A stretch of 64,000 bases of DNA from Comamonadaceae bacterium (GTDB lineage: Bacteria; Pseudomonadota; Gammaproteobacteria; Burkholderiales; Burkholderiaceae_C), in assembly GCA_027488255.1 (NCBI GenBank), contig JAIYBZ010000001.1, forward strand, positions 1 to 64,000, written 5' to 3'. The notes below the pieces were generated by a model, which saw only the letters and a program-made list of their open reading frames with translations, searched no databases and had not been told where the DNA came from. A program made the position numbers and the translations under genes. Below, piece by piece: positions 41,912 through 52,672 of this stretch; the stretch's first letter is position 1; each line of letters opens with the position of its first letter.

Positions 41912-44764
41912 TTAGCCGGTGTTTCGCAAACCCGCCGCGATCCCGTTGATGCTGATGTGGATGCCGCGCTGCACCCGTTCGTCGGCCAAGCCGGCCCGGT
42001 AGCGGCGGATCAGCTCGACCTGCAGGTGGTGCAAGGGGTCGATGTAGGGAAAACGGTGGCGAATCGACCGGTCCAGCGCCGGGTTGCTGGCCAAACGGTT
42101 CTTTTCGCCCGTGATCTGGGCCAAAGCATCGGCCGTGCGGTGCCACTCGGCCTCAATCGCCGCAAAGATTTTTTTGCGCAAACGGGTGTCGCTGACCAAT
42201 TCGGCATAGCGCGAGGCCAAAGCCAAGTCGCTTTTGGCCAGCACCATGTCCATGTTGGACAACAAAGTGCGGAAAAACGGCCATTGGCGGTACATCTTTT
42301 GCAGCAAGGCCAGTGCGGCTTTGCGCTCGGCCGCATCGGGCTTGTCCAAGAAGGCTTGCACGGCCGAGCCAAAACCCAGCCAGCCCGGCAAGGTCAATCG
42401 GCATTGGCCCCAGCTGAAGCCCCAGGGAATGGCGCGCAGATCTTCGATTTTTTGCAGCGCTTTGCGCGAGGCCGGACGCGAACCAATGTTCAGTTGGGCC
42501 AGTTCTTTGAGCGGCGTAGCGCCAAAGAAATAGTCGGTAAATCCGGGGGTGTCGTACACCAAGCCGCGGTAGGCCGCCATGCTGGCTTCAGACAACTCGG
42601 CGGCCGCATCCAGAAAGGCGCGGGTGGCGGGCTTGGTCGGTTGCAACAGCGTGGCCTCGAGCGTGGCGGCCACCAGGGTTTCCAGATTGCGCCGACCGAT
42701 TTCGGGGTTGGCATATTTAGAGCCGATCACCTCGCCTTGTTCGGTCAGGCGAATCTGGCCGCGCACAGTGCCCGGAGGTTGCGCCAAGATGGCTTGGTAG
42801 CTGGGGCCGCCGCCCCGGCCCACGGTCCCGCCCCGGCCATGGAACATGCGCAAGGTGATGCCGTGTTGGCGTTGCAGTTTGTCAAACAATTCCACCAAGG
42901 CGATTTCGGCGCGGTACAGCTCCCAGTTGCTGGTGAAAATGCCGCCGTCTTTGTTGCTGTCGGAATAGCCCAGCATGATGTCTTGCTCGCTGCCCGAGCG
43001 ATGCACCAAGCCCGCCATACCCGGCAGGGCATAAAAGTCACGCATGATGGGCGCCGCGTTGCGCAAGTCTTCAATGGTCTCGAACAAGGGCACCACGATG
43101 AGGTCGTTCACCGCTTCACTGTCCAGCGTGCCCCGCATGAGCCCCACTTCTTTTTGCAAGAGCAAGACTTCCATCAAGTCGCTCACCGTTTCGGTGTGGC
43201 TGATGATGTAGTGGCGAATGGCTTGCTTGCCAAAGGTGCTGAGCATGCGCTGGGCGGTTTCAAAAATAGCCAGCTCAGAGCGTGCATGGTCACTGTAGAC
43301 CGCGCCTTGCACGCGCAGCGGACGCGCGTCATTCAACAAACCCAGCAGCAGCGCTTGCTTGGCATGTTCATCGAGTTGGGCATAATTTTTTTCAACCCGT
43401 GCGGTGCTCAGCAATTCCGCAACCACTTCTTCGTGTTTGTCAGAGCTTTGGCGCAGGTCCACCGTGGCCAAATGAAAGCCAAACACCTCAACTGCTCGAA
43501 TCAAGGGGTGCAGCCGCTGCGCCGCGAGGGCTTCGGCGTGTTGCCGGCACAGTGAAGCTTCGATGGTGCGCAAATCTGCCAAAAACTCTTCGGCGTTGGC
43601 GTAGGGGTTTTGCGGCGCCACCGCATGCCGGGCCGCATCACCACCCGTCAGGTTTTTCAGCGTGGCAGCCAATCGGGCGTACATGCCGGTGAGAGCGCGC
43701 CGGTAGGGCTCGTCTTGGCGGTGTTGGTTGGTGTCGGGCGACTGCGCCGCGAGGGTTTGCATGGCCGCATCAAATGGCACCAACATCGCCGACAGCGACA
43801 ACTCACTGCCCAAATAATGCACCTCGGTCAGGTAATGGCGCAGGGCCATGTCGCATTGACGGGTCAGTGCGTGCTCGAGGGTTTGGGCGGTCACATTGGG
43901 GTTGCCGTCGCGGTCGCCGCCAATCCATTGGCCCATGCGCAAAAAGCTGGCAATGGGCTGGCCGGGCAGGGCTTCTTCGAGTTCGGCATACAGCTTGGGA
44001 ATTTCACGCAAAAAAGTGGCTTCGTAGTAGCTCAATGCGTTTTCAATTTCATCGGCCACAGTCAGCTTGCTAAAGCGCAACAAGCGGGTTTGCCACAGCT
44101 GCATGACGCGGGCGCGCATTTGCAGTTCATTGGCCGCCAGTTCTTTGGGGGTCAGGGCATCTTTGGCGGCATTCACAGCGGCGGCGCGGGCTTTGATGGC
44201 ATCACGCTCGGTCAGCAAGTGGGCAATGTCGCGCTCAGCGTCCAAAATGCTTTTTCGCTGCACTTCGGTCGGGTGGGCGGTGAGCACGGGCGCGACATAG
44301 CTGGTGGCCAGCATGTCCGAAATGCTTTTGGGGGTGATACCCGCCCAACGCAAGCGCTGCAATGCCACGTCAATGCTGCCCTCTTGCGTGTGACCGGCCC
44401 GCTCATGGATGGCGCGGCGGCGGATGTGGTGGCGGTCTTCTGCCAAATTGGCCAGATGACTAAAGTAGGTGAAGGCCCGGATGACGCTCACCGCCCGGTC
44501 GCCGGGCAGGCCTTTCAGCAATTTTTTCAAGGCTTTGTCCGCCTCATGGTCGGCGTCACGCCGAAAGGCCACGGACAACTTGCGAATTTGCTCGACCAGC
44601 TCATAAGCCTCGGGGCCTTCTTGGGTGCGGATCACATCGCCCAAAATTCGGCCCAACAGCCGAATGTCCTCGACCAAAGGCCGCTCGCTGTCACGCTTGT
44701 CATTGCGGGCTTTGGCAGAACTGACGGGAAGCGTGCCAACGGAGACTTTGGGGGCCTGTTTCAT
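41912..44764 (-). CDS. ppc: Phosphoenolpyruvate carboxylase
   Basis: This 950-residue enzyme fixes bicarbonate onto PEP to form oxaloacetate, replenishing the TCA cycle. Catalytic marks are [11 protein letters not shown] (the first active-site histidine, near residue 165), [10 protein letters not shown] and [14 protein letters not shown] with the mobile loop. The conserved C-terminus is [10 protein letters not shown]. Length and all motifs are normal. It is divergent from hemC; the gap of 135 bp must hold both promoters. Confidence 0.97.
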   Translation of the reverse strand: MKQAPKVSVGTLPVSSAKARNDKRDSERPLVEDIRLLGRILGDVIRTQEGPEAYELVEQIRKLSVAFRRDADHEADKALKKLLKGLPGDRAVSVIRAFTYFSHLANLAEDRHHIRRRAIHERAGHTQEGSIDVALQRLRWAGITPKSISDMLATSYVAPVLTAHPTEVQRKSILDAERDIAHLLTERDAIKARAAAVNAAKDALTPKELAANELQMRARVMQLWQTRLLRFSKLTVADEIENALSYYEATFLREIPKLYAELEEALPGQPIASFLRMGQWIGGDRDGNPNVTAQTLEHALTRQCDMALRHYLTEVHYLGSELSLSAMLVPFDAAMQTLAAQSPDTNQHRQDEPYRRALTGMYARLAATLKNLTGGDAARHAVAPQNPYANAEEFLADLRTIEASLCRQHAEALAAQRLHPLIRAVEVFGFHLATVDLRQSSDKHEEVVAELLSTARVEKNYAQLDEHAKQALLLGLLNDARPLRVQGAVYSDHARSELAIFETAQRMLSTFGKQAIRHYIISHTETVSDLMEVLLLQKEVGLMRGTLDSEAVNDLIVVPLFETIEDLRNAAPIMRDFYALPGMAGLVHRSGSEQDIMLGYSDSNKDGGIFTSNWELYRAEIALVELFDKLQRQHGITLRMFHGRGGTVGRGGGPSYQAILAQPPGTVRGQIRLTEQGEVIGSKYANPEIGRRNLETLVAATLEATLLQPTKPATRAFLDAAAELSEASMAAYRGLVYDTPGFTDYFFGATPLKELAQLNIGSRPASRKALQKIEDLRAIPWGFSWGQCRLTLPGWLGFGSAVQAFLDKPDAAERKAALALLQKMYRQWPFFRTLLSNMDMVLAKSDLALASRYAELVSDTRLRKKIFAAIEAEWHRTADALAQITGEKNRLASNPALDRSIRHRFPYIDPLHHLQVELIRRYRAGLADERVQRGIHISINGIAAGLRNTG

Positions 44765-44899
44765 CGGGAGATCAAGGTATGGGGTGAATCTAGGGGAGCT
44801 CGAGAGCGGGTGCGCTTTGCCTCATGCTAGCATCCGTATGGCCCTTCAGATTACCAACCGGTTTCATCTTGATGAAGCCCATTTGTCGAGAAATTCAAC

Positions 44900-45817
44900 G
44901 TGTCTTCGAATACCGCTCCCGCCATCGTCATTGCCACCCGAGAAAGCCGTTTGGCCCTTTGGCAGGCTGAACATGTCAAAGCCTTGCTCGAGCAGCGGGG
45001 ATGCCAAGTGAGTTTGTTGGGCATGACCACCCAAGGCGATCAAATTTTGGACCGCAGTCTGTCCAAAGTCGGTGGCAAGGGCCTGTTTGTCAAAGAACTC
45101 GAAGTGGCCTTGCAAGAAGGCCGTGCCGATATCGCGGTCCACTCCCTCAAAGACGTGCCCATGGACATGCCCGAAGGCTTTGAGCTGGCTTGTGTGATGG
45201 AGCGTGAAGACCCGCGCGATGCTTGGGTGTCCCCCAGCCATGCGCGATTAGAAGATTTGCCCCAAGGCGCAGTGGTGGGCACTTCCAGTTTGCGCCGCAC
45301 CGTGTTGTTGCGCGCATTGCGCCCTGATCTCAAGATTGAGCCTTTGCGCGGTAATTTGGATACCCGTTTGCGCAAACTCGACGAAGGTCAATACGCCGGC
45401 ATCGTGCTGGCCGCTGCGGGGCTCAAGCGGCTGGGCTTAGAGGCGCGCATTCGCCACATATTTGAAAGCACCGAGATGTTGCCCGCCGCGGGACAAGGGG
45501 CCTTGGGGATTGAAATCTGCAGCCACCGGGCCGATTTGCGGGCCTTGCTGGCCCCCTTGGCCGATGCGCCTTCGTGGCGGCGAGTCGCCGCCGAGCGTGC
45601 GGTGAGCCGCGCCATGGGCGGCAGCTGTTCGATGCCTTTGGCAGCCCATGCCACGATCGACAATGGCGTATTGAAATTGCGTGCCGCATGGGGCGACCCC
45701 GAAGGCAGCAGCACGTTGGTGACCGCGAACGGCCAAGAGGCCGCTGATGGCTTACAGGCTGCAGAAGCCTTGGGGTTGAGCGTGGCGCAAGCCTTGCGAC
45801 AAGCGGGCGCACATTGA
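44900..45817 (+). CDS. hemC: Porphobilinogen deaminase (hydroxymethylbilane synthase)
   Basis: The 305-residue enzyme joins four porphobilinogen molecules in heme synthesis. It has [10 protein letters not shown] with the catalytic Asp, [13 protein letters not shown] and the dipyrromethane-cofactor cysteine in [12 protein letters not shown]. The start is GTG at 44900, behind GAGAAA. hemD, hemX and hemY follow in the same direction with tiny gaps or overlaps, forming one heme operon. Confidence 0.95.
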   Translation: MSSNTAPAIVIATRESRLALWQAEHVKALLEQRGCQVSLLGMTTQGDQILDRSLSKVGGKGLFVKELEVALQEGRADIAVHSLKDVPMDMPEGFELACVMEREDPRDAWVSPSHARLEDLPQGAVVGTSSLRRTVLLRALRPDLKIEPLRGNLDTRLRKLDEGQYAGIVLAAAGLKRLGLEARIRHIFESTEMLPAAGQGALGIEICSHRADLRALLAPLADAPSWRRVAAERAVSRAMGGSCSMPLAAHATIDNGVLKLRAAWGDPEGSSTLVTANGQEAADGLQAAEALGLSVAQALRQAGAH

Positions 45818-45832
45818 GGCTAGTGCTGCGAC

Positions 45833-46624
45833 ATGCCGGATGCCCCCGTGGTGATCGTCACACGACCTGAGCGCGAAGCCGCCGTCTGGTCTGAGGGCTT
45901 GCAAGCCCACGGCATCCGCACCGAAATCATCTCTCCCCTGCAAATCGAGCCGCTCGCGGACACCACCGCACTCCGCGAGATCTGGGCGCTGGTGCCCGAG
46001 CAAATGGCGGTGATGTTTGTCAGTGCCAATGCGGTCCGATTTTTCATGGCCGAGCGTCCGTCAGGGCTGGATTTGAAGTCTTGCCGCGCATGGTCCACCG
46101 GGCCCGGAACGCAGGCGGCTTTGCGGGCCTGCGGATGGCCAGAAGATCAGATTGACTCGCCGGCTGCAGAGGCCCAGCAATTCGACTCAGAAGCGCTGTG
46201 GTCTCTGGTCGCAGACTCAGTGGAAGCTCAGGCTCGAGTAACTGCCCCCTCGGTGTTGGTGGTGCGGGGTGCCGATGCCCGTGGCCAGATGGCGGGACGC
46301 GACTGGTTGACGCTGCAACTGACAAACGCTGGCGTGCAGGTGCGGCACACGGTGGCGTATCAGCGACAGCCCCAAGCGCTCACGGCCGCGCAAAAAACGA
46401 GGGCCCTTGCGGCCATGACGGACGGCAGTTGGTGGTTGTTCAGCAGCTCCGAGGCCGCGCAGTATTTGCAAACGGCCTGCCCTGATTTGAAGCTGGCCCA
46501 AGCTTGCGCACTCGCCACCCACCCTCGAATTGCCCAAAAACTGAAAACGGCAGGTTGGGGCCGGGTCGAAACCGTGCCAGCAGGCCTGAAAGCACAGGCG
46601 GAGTCTATAAAATCGCTGACATGA
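45833..46624 (+). CDS. hemD: Uroporphyrinogen-III synthase
   Basis: The 263-residue protein cyclises hydroxymethylbilane. HemD is poorly conserved, but VIVTRPEREAAVW at the start, FVSANAVRFF, STGPGTQAAL, VVRGADARGQ and FSSSEAAQYL are recognisable, and the place after hemC is diagnostic. It starts 15 bases after hemC, and its stop overlaps hemX in ATGA. Confidence 0.93.
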   Translation: MPDAPVVIVTRPEREAAVWSEGLQAHGIRTEIISPLQIEPLADTTALREIWALVPEQMAVMFVSANAVRFFMAERPSGLDLKSCRAWSTGPGTQAALRACGWPEDQIDSPAAEAQQFDSEALWSLVADSVEAQARVTAPSVLVVRGADARGQMAGRDWLTLQLTNAGVQVRHTVAYQRQPQALTAAQKTRALAAMTDGSWWLFSSSEAAQYLQTACPDLKLAQACALATHPRIAQKLKTAGWGRVETVPAGLKAQAESIKSLT

Positions 46625-47667
46625 CCCCCACCCCTGAATCCGCATCTCCCGCTGTCGAACCCGTGGCTGCAATGCCCAAGACCGCATCTCGTGTTTGGGG
46701 CAGTTGGCTGGTCATGGGTGTGGCGGGCTTGGCTTTGTTGTTGTCTGTTTTGCTGTGGCAAAAACTGTCTCGCATTCAAGAGCAATTGGCGCGGCAAAGT
46801 GCCGATGCGGGCCAACAATCTCTGGAAGCCAAAGCCTGGGCCAAACAAGCCCAAGACACCGTGAAAGACAGTTCGGCCCGATTGACGCTGCTCGAGGCCC
46901 GCTTGGGTGAAGTGGCATTGCAACGCGCGCAGCTGGAAGAATTGATCCAAAGTTTGTCCCGTTCCCGCGATGAAAATTTGGTGGTGGACATTGAAGCGGC
47001 TTTGCGCATGGCGCAACAACAGGCGCAGTTGACCGGCAGCATCGAGCCCTTGTTGGCGGCCCTGAAATCGGCGCAACAGCGGGTGAAAAGAGCCGCCCAA
47101 CCCCGCTTGGCGCCGGTGCTTCGTGCCCTTGAAAAAGACTTGGACCGACTGAGCACCACCGCCACTTTTGATGTGCCGGGTTTGCTGATCAAGTTGGACG
47201 AAGGCGTGGCTCTGGTCGATGGGTTGGTGCTGGCGAATCAAAATTTGCCTGTATCGGGTGTGAGTTCCCCGGTCGCAGACAGCGGAACCCCCTCCGTCGC
47301 GCCGTCTTGGTGGATGGCCAGCTTGAAACAGTTTGCAGAACAAATCAAAGGCTTGGTCCGGGTCAGTCGCATTGAGGCCCCTGAGGCCGCTTTGTTGTCG
47401 CCCGAGCAGGGCTTTTTCTTGCGAGAAAACCTGAAACTCAAACTGCTGAATGCCCGTTTGGGTTTGTTGGCGCGGCAAAAAGACGCTGCACGGGCCGATC
47501 TGGCTTCTGCCGCCGTTTTGGTGCGCCGGTATGCCGATGCCTCATCGCGCAAGACCACGCAAATGCTGCAGTTGTTAGAGCAATCTGGCATGCAACTCAA
47601 AGCCAGTGATATTCCTCGTTTGGACGGTTCTCTGACCGCCCTGGCCACCGCGGCCGCAGGAAGGTAA
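46621..47667 (+). CDS. hemX: HemX-like uroporphyrin operon membrane protein
   Basis: The 348-residue protein has a short cytoplasmic N-terminus, one transmembrane helix (about residues 25-46) and a long helical, coiled-coil-rich periplasmic part. It is the HemX family, often annotated as uroporphyrin-III C-methyltransferase, but it lacks a SAM-binding methylase domain and is unlikely to be one. Start ATG 46621 overlaps the hemD stop. Its exact role in heme synthesis is not known. Confidence 0.88.
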   Translation: MTPTPESASPAVEPVAAMPKTASRVWGSWLVMGVAGLALLLSVLLWQKLSRIQEQLARQSADAGQQSLEAKAWAKQAQDTVKDSSARLTLLEARLGEVALQRAQLEELIQSLSRSRDENLVVDIEAALRMAQQQAQLTGSIEPLLAALKSAQQRVKRAAQPRLAPVLRALEKDLDRLSTTATFDVPGLLIKLDEGVALVDGLVLANQNLPVSGVSSPVADSGTPSVAPSWWMASLKQFAEQIKGLVRVSRIEAPEAALLSPEQGFFLRENLKLKLLNARLGLLARQKDAARADLASAAVLVRRYADASSRKTTQMLQLLEQSGMQLKASDIPRLDGSLTALATAAAGR

Positions 47668-47673
47668 GACGGT

Positions 47674-48960
47674 ATGCGCGCCGCTCTTTGGCTCATCAGC
47701 TTGTTTTCATTGGCCGTGGCCACGGCCTGGTTGGCGTGGCAAAACCAAGGGACCGTGGCGATTTTTTTGATGCCCTACCGGGTCGATCTGTCACTCAACT
47801 TGGTGCTGCTGGTGTTGGCCTTGGTGGTGCTGGTGGTGGTGCTGGCGCAGCAAGCTTTGTCGGCCTTGCTGTCTTTGCCCAAGCAGGCGCAGCGGTGGCG
47901 TTTGCAACAAAAAGAGCGCGCCGCCCATGCGGCATTGCTCGAGTCCTTCAGCAACTTCATGGCCGGGCGTTTCTTGCGTGCCCGAAAAGCCGCTGAATCG
48001 GCGTTGCAAAAAGAGACCTTGTTGCACGAAGCCGGCTTGAAACTGGACCATGCCGATTCTCTGCGTGCGGTTGCGCACATCATGGCGGCTGAGTCGGCCC
48101 ATGCCTTGCAAGACCGAGAGTTGCGTCAAAAGCATTGGCAAGAGGCGATGGACACCGCCAAGCAAGGCCATTCGCCGGATCGTCAAGCGTTGACCGAAGG
48201 CGCGCAATTGCGCGCAGCGCGTTGGTTGCTCGACGACCGGGACGCCACAGGCAGTTTGAATCTGTTGAAGTCTTTTCCCAACGCATTGGCACGGCGCATG
48301 GTGGCGATGCGTTTGCAACTCAAGGCCGCCCGCTTGGCCGGCCAGCCTGCACAGGCTTTGGACACGGCCGTGTTGTTGGCCAAGCACCGGGCTTTTTCTC
48401 CTGAAGCGGCCGACAGTTTGGTACGCGGCCTCATTCTGGATTGGTTGTCTCGTTTTCACGATGCCGAGGCGCTGGCGCGTTGGTGGAATTCTTTGAGCCC
48501 TGCGCTGCGGGCCACGCCCGATTTGGCGTCCGAGGCGGCGCTGCGCTTTGTGGCCTTGGGTGGCGAGGCTGCTGCCGTCCGGCCGTGGCTAGAGCCGTTG
48601 TGGGCGCCGTTGCAAAAGGCCACCACCGATTGGACGCCGGCCCAGTTGGCGCGCATGGTGCAAGCCATTGAGACTGGTTTGAGGGACGTGCAAACCAGCG
48701 ATGCGCGCCAATGGTTGGCCCGAGTGGAAGGGGCCCAACAAGCGCAGCCGCAAGATGCGCAGTTGCAGTACTTGGCCGGCATGGTGTGCATGCGACACCA
48801 ACTCTGGGGCAAGGCGCAAAGTCTGTTGACTCAATCGGTAAAAGGTTTGCAGACCCCCGTCCTCAAGCGGCGTGCGTGGTGTGCCTTGGCTGAGTTGGCT
48901 GAGCAACGGCAAGACACGGTAGCCGCTACACAGGCTTGGAAGCAAGCGGCCTTGGTCTGA
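47674..48960 (+). CDS. hemY: HemY-like heme biosynthesis protein
   Basis: The 428-residue protein has two N-terminal transmembrane helices (about residues 5-22 and 42-65) and a TPR-like helical cytoplasmic or periplasmic part. FSNFMAGRFLRARKAAESA is characteristic of the HemY N-terminal domain. It is the usual last gene of the hemCDXY operon and is unrelated to the Bacillus protoporphyrinogen oxidase of the same name. It begins seven bases after hemX and is followed by a bidirectional terminator. Confidence 0.92.
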   Translation: MRAALWLISLFSLAVATAWLAWQNQGTVAIFLMPYRVDLSLNLVLLVLALVVLVVVLAQQALSALLSLPKQAQRWRLQQKERAAHAALLESFSNFMAGRFLRARKAAESALQKETLLHEAGLKLDHADSLRAVAHIMAAESAHALQDRELRQKHWQEAMDTAKQGHSPDRQALTEGAQLRAARWLLDDRDATGSLNLLKSFPNALARRMVAMRLQLKAARLAGQPAQALDTAVLLAKHRAFSPEAADSLVRGLILDWLSRFHDAEALARWWNSLSPALRATPDLASEAALRFVALGGEAAAVRPWLEPLWAPLQKATTDWTPAQLARMVQAIETGLRDVQTSDARQWLARVEGAQQAQPQDAQLQYLAGMVCMRHQLWGKAQSLLTQSVKGLQTPVLKRRAWCALAELAEQRQDTVAATQAWKQAALV

Positions 48961-49038
48961 ACCGCACCCTTGGGTGAGATCGCTGAGGCGATGGGTACAG
49001 GCACTTCGCCCACGCTATCGTGATCTGATGCAGGCGAA

Positions 49039-49066
49039 AAAAAACCGGGCAGGAGCCCGGTTTTTT
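49039..49066. terminator. Bidirectional terminator between hemY and rne
   Basis: A 12-bp perfect stem AAAAAACCGGGC/GCCCGGTTTTTT around the tetraloop AGGA. Both strands end in T-runs, so it serves hemY (+) and rne (-). Confidence 0.95.
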
Positions 49067-49081
49067 CTTTGCAGAGACGAA

Positions 49082-52081
49082 TCAGAAAGGCAAGTTCATG
49101 TCTTTCAAGTCTTTGCGTGTTTCCACCAGCACCAAGGGGCCTTCGTTCAAGACCACGGCAGGTGGACGCTCACGGGGCACACGCACCGGCTGAGGTTCTG
49201 CGGCAATCGCAGCTTGCACCGCAGCGACTTTGGCAGCATCTGAATTCACCCAAATCAGACCGGAGCTCTGCGCCACTTGGTTCAGGCTGTCGATTTGCAA
49301 GGTGTAGCCGGTGACCCGTGGCAAGCCTGCGCGCGGGGTCGACACGGCAGCCGAAGGAGCCGCGGCTGTTGCAGCCGGTTCGGCAGCGGCGGCTGGCGCT
49401 TCTGAGGCGACAGGCGCGGTCACTGGGGCCGTTGTTTCGGCAGAGGCTGCCGCCGCTTGCTGTGCGCGCTCAAAGTAAGAGCGTTGCACTGGGCGGTCTT
49501 CTGCGGTGTCGTCAGCGGCCCAAGAAGTAGCCGTTACGCCTTCGGGGTTTGCGCCAGAGGCATTTTGAGGTTCTTCACCCCCTTGCTCTGGGCGGCTTTC
49601 GCTGTTGCGTTCACGGCGGTCACGGCCGTAGCGGTCACGCGATCGGCGTTCGCGGCGTTCGCCTTGGTTTTCAGCAGTCGCGCCACCTTCTGGGGCGGCT
49701 TGTGCGTCTTGGCCTGAGCTCAAGGACTGGTCGTTGGCCAGGGCATTGGCTTCGCCGCTCGCGGCGTCGCTTTGGCGGCGCTCGCCATTGCGCTCGTTGG
49801 TGCGCTCGCTGTTGCGTTCGTTGCTGCGCTCGCCACGTTCACGGCGACCTTCGCCGCTTCGTTCGCCACGCTCACGGCGGCCTTCGCCACGAGGCGCACG
49901 CTCAGCGCGAACTTCGGTGCCTTCGGCGTTCAACTCAGGGGCGCCTTCGTTTTTGTCAAGGCGGTTGTCCGTGCGTTGCTCTTGGCGACCTTCGCGACGG
50001 GCTTCACGCGCGGGGCGTTCAGCTGCTGGACGCTCGGTGCGTTCACGCAATTCGTTGCGGCCTTCACCACGGCCTTCACCGCGGTTTTCACCGCGTGCTT
50101 CGCCTCGGCGGCCGCCTTCGCGCGGAGCCCGGATTTCACCGTTGGCGCCTTCGCTGCGTTCCCCACGGCGGCCATCGCGACCTCCGCGACGGCCATCGCG
50201 ACCCCCTTCACGGCCACTCTCGCGTCCGCTTTCGCGAGCGCCATCACGCTCGTTGCGGCGTTCACCATTGCGGCTTGTGCGGTCCTTTTCGTCTTTTTTG
50301 CCATCGCTTGAAGGCGCCAATTCTGTGCTGCCGCCACCAAACAGGCGCTTCAACCAGCCAAAGAATCCGCCGGTGGCCGCAGGGCTTGCCGCTGTCGCGG
50401 GTGCAGTGTCTGCCGCCTTGCGCTGGGTTTTGGCCGTCGTGGCGGGTGCATCCGGTTTGGCTGTGGCCACGGGTGCAGGCGCATCGGGCAAAACGCCTTT
50501 GATGACCGGTGTTTGCTTGTTGGTGGGCTCTTGCGAGCGGCGTGTCACCGTGGTGGCGTCTTCGATCTCTTCGGCCATTTTGTAGCTGGCTTCGATGCGG
50601 TCCAGACGCGGATCGTCGTGCTTCAGGCGCTCCAGTTTGTAGTGCGGGGTTTCCAACGATTTGTTGGGCACCAACAGCACATTGATGCGTTGTTGCAATT
50701 CAATCTTGGCGATTTCAGAGCGCTTTTCGTTCAACAAGAAAGACGCCACTTCGACCGGCACTTGGGCATGCACGGCGGCGCTGTTGTCCTTCATGGACTC
50801 TTCTTGGATGATGCGCAAAATTTGCAATGCCGAGCTTTCGGTATCGCGAATATGGCCAGCACCGCCGCAACGAGGGCAGGGAATAGAGGCGCCTTCGGAC
50901 AGCGCGGGCTTCAGGCGTTGGCGGCTCATTTCCAGCAAGCCAAACTTGCTGATCGAGCCAAACTGCACGCGGGCGCGGTCTTGGCGCAACGCATCGCGCA
51001 AGCGGTTTTCCACTTCACGGCGGTTCTTCGACTCTTCCATGTCGATGAAGTCGATCACGATCAGGCCGCCCAAATCGCGCAAACGCATTTGGCGGGCCAC
51101 TTCGTCTGCGGCTTCCAAGTTGGTGCGTGTGGCGGTTTCTTCGATGTCGCCGCCTTTGATCGCGCGGGCCGAGTTCACGTCCACCGAGACCAAGGCTTCG
51201 GTGTGGTCGATCACAATCGCGCCGCCAGAGGGCAGTTGCACCGTGCGGGCATAGGCCGATTCGATTTGGTGCTCGATTTGGAAACGGCTGAACAGAGGCG
51301 CGTCATCGCGGTAGCGCTTCACGCGGGCCGCAAATTCGGGCATGACGTGGCTCATGAACTGCTGAGCTTGGTCGTAAATGTCATCGGTGTCGATCAGGAT
51401 GTCGCCGATGTCGTTGTTGAAGTAATCGCGAATGGCGCGGATCACCAAGCTCGATTCTTGGTAAATCAAGAAAGCGCCTTTGCCGCCTTGTGAGGCGCCG
51501 TCGATCGCCGCCCACAACTTGAGCAAGTAATTCAGATCCCACTGCAGTTCGGGTGCAGAGCGGCCAATACCTGCTGTGCGGGCAATGATGGACATGCCTT
51601 TGGGGTATTCCAGTTGGTCCATCGCTTCTTTGAGCTCGGCCCGGTCATCGCCTTCGATGCGGCGGCTGACGCCACCGCCGCGCGGGTTGTTGGGCATGAG
51701 CACCACATAACGGCCAGCCAAACTGATGAAGGTGGTCAGAGCGGCGCCCTTGTTGCCGCGCTCTTCTTTTTCAACTTGAACCAAGAGAGATTGCCCCTCT
51801 TTGATCACGTCTTGAATGCGGGCTTGGCTGACGGACACGCCCTCAGCAAAGTATTGGCGGGAGATTTCTTTGAAGGGCAAGAAGCCGTGGCGGTCTTCAC
51901 CGTAGTCCACAAAGCAGGCTTCGAGCGAGGGCTCGACACGGGTCACCACCGCTTGGTAGATGTTGCCCTTGCGTTGTTCGCGACCTTCAATTTCGATTTC
52001 GTAGTCGAGGAGTTTTTGTCCGTCGACGATGGCCAAGCGGCGCTCTTCAGCTTGCGTGGCGTTGATCAGCATCCGTTTCAT
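49082..52081 (-). CDS. rne: Ribonuclease E
   Basis: The 999-residue endoribonuclease is the scaffold of the RNA degradosome. The N-terminal half has an S1 domain (about 37-120), the catalytic aspartates in [14 protein letters not shown] and [10 protein letters not shown], and the zinc-link CPRCGGAGH near residue 400. The C-terminal half is disordered. It begins with an Ala-rich linker, then a long Arg/Glu/Gly-rich stretch with internal repeats such as [11 protein letters not shown] twice in tandem, then an Ala/Pro-rich segment. The last residues, [17 protein letters not shown], are typical for betaproteobacteria. No E. coli-type enolase site is obvious. The long 5' leader suggests feedback control by its own cleavage. 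Confidence 0.97.
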   Translation of the reverse strand: MKRMLINATQAEERRLAIVDGQKLLDYEIEIEGREQRKGNIYQAVVTRVEPSLEACFVDYGEDRHGFLPFKEISRQYFAEGVSVSQARIQDVIKEGQSLLVQVEKEERGNKGAALTTFISLAGRYVVLMPNNPRGGGVSRRIEGDDRAELKEAMDQLEYPKGMSIIARTAGIGRSAPELQWDLNYLLKLWAAIDGASQGGKGAFLIYQESSLVIRAIRDYFNNDIGDILIDTDDIYDQAQQFMSHVMPEFAARVKRYRDDAPLFSRFQIEHQIESAYARTVQLPSGGAIVIDHTEALVSVDVNSARAIKGGDIEETATRTNLEAADEVARQMRLRDLGGLIVIDFIDMEESKNRREVENRLRDALRQDRARVQFGSISKFGLLEMSRQRLKPALSEGASIPCPRCGGAGHIRDTESSALQILRIIQEESMKDNSAAVHAQVPVEVASFLLNEKRSEIAKIELQQRINVLLVPNKSLETPHYKLERLKHDDPRLDRIEASYKMAEEIEDATTVTRRSQEPTNKQTPVIKGVLPDAPAPVATAKPDAPATTAKTQRKAADTAPATAASPAATGGFFGWLKRLFGGGSTELAPSSDGKKDEKDRTSRNGERRNERDGARESGRESGREGGRDGRRGGRDGRRGERSEGANGEIRAPREGGRRGEARGENRGEGRGEGRNELRERTERPAAERPAREARREGRQEQRTDNRLDKNEGAPELNAEGTEVRAERAPRGEGRRERGERSGEGRRERGERSNERNSERTNERNGERRQSDAASGEANALANDQSLSSGQDAQAAPEGGATAENQGERRERRSRDRYGRDRRERNSESRPEQGGEEPQNASGANPEGVTATSWAADDTAEDRPVQRSYFERAQQAAAASAETTAPVTAPVASEAPAAAAEPAATAAAPSAAVSTPRAGLPRVTGYTLQIDSLNQVAQSSGLIWVNSDAAKVAAVQAAIAAEPQPVRVPRERPPAVVLNEGPLVLVETRKDLKDMNLPF

Positions 52082-52672
52082 GATGCGTTCCTTCTCTTAT
52101 CAGCATGGATCCTTGCGCAGAAAAAAGTCGGCGCTTTGGAACCCGTTTACACAACCGGCTTGGGGTTCCTGAGAACCGCCAAGCCCACGTTGCCGGAGCT
52201 GACGCTAGAAACGAAGGGAATTGCCGAAAGTGATCGACATTCAACTGCGCGTGAGCACAGGAATGGGGATCGTGGCGCGTGGATGGGGCGAGGGGACAGG
52301 CATGCAAAGATTCGTCCACTGCCGGGGGCTTCCCCCGGTGTCTAAGACAAATTGTTGGGCACGAGGCGTGACACTGGAGCCTGGCTTCGTGAGCCACTCC
52401 AAGTACATCAGCAAAGTTCCGAACAACACAACCATCTCGCTTTGATCCGTCCAACAGCCTCTGGGGCTGATGGACTTGGGGTATTCCGTATCTGGGTTTC
52501 TGGGCGTCGGCCTGACCCTTGGGGCGATTGACCACTGTTGGCGTTGGCCGTCAGTCTGAAAATCGTGCCGAGGGTGGCATCGAACATCTGGTTTGGTGCG
52601 GTGGTGGTGGTCTAAACTCCTGTCTTCAGGAATTCATTTCCATTTGAATCAACCACTTACAGCCAATTGCCA
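52082..52672. promoter_or_regulatory. Divergent rne / rluC region with rne leader hairpin
   Basis: This gap of about 590 bp has no open frame I can support. In the rne direction it should hold a long 5' untranslated leader. The clearest element is a hairpin at 52157-52185, GGCTTGG-GGTTC paired with GAACC-G-CCAAGCC around CTGA, about 75-105 nt upstream of the rne start. A second weaker hairpin covers about 52376-52401. Long structured rne leaders that RNase E itself cleaves are established in E. coli; the similarity here is inferred from layout only. Confidence 0.5.

Noticed and set aside
41792..43555. Plus-strand open frame of 587 codons opposite argH and ppc
   Set aside because: It is a shadow of the GC-rich ppc gene; the translation shows no motif and no start context.
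49549..50585. Two long plus-strand reading frames of 283-317 codons opposite rne
   Set aside because: They lie antisense to the Arg/Glu-rich arm of RNase E. GC-rich repetitive codons remove stops from the other frames. Their translations are low complexity with no family likeness.
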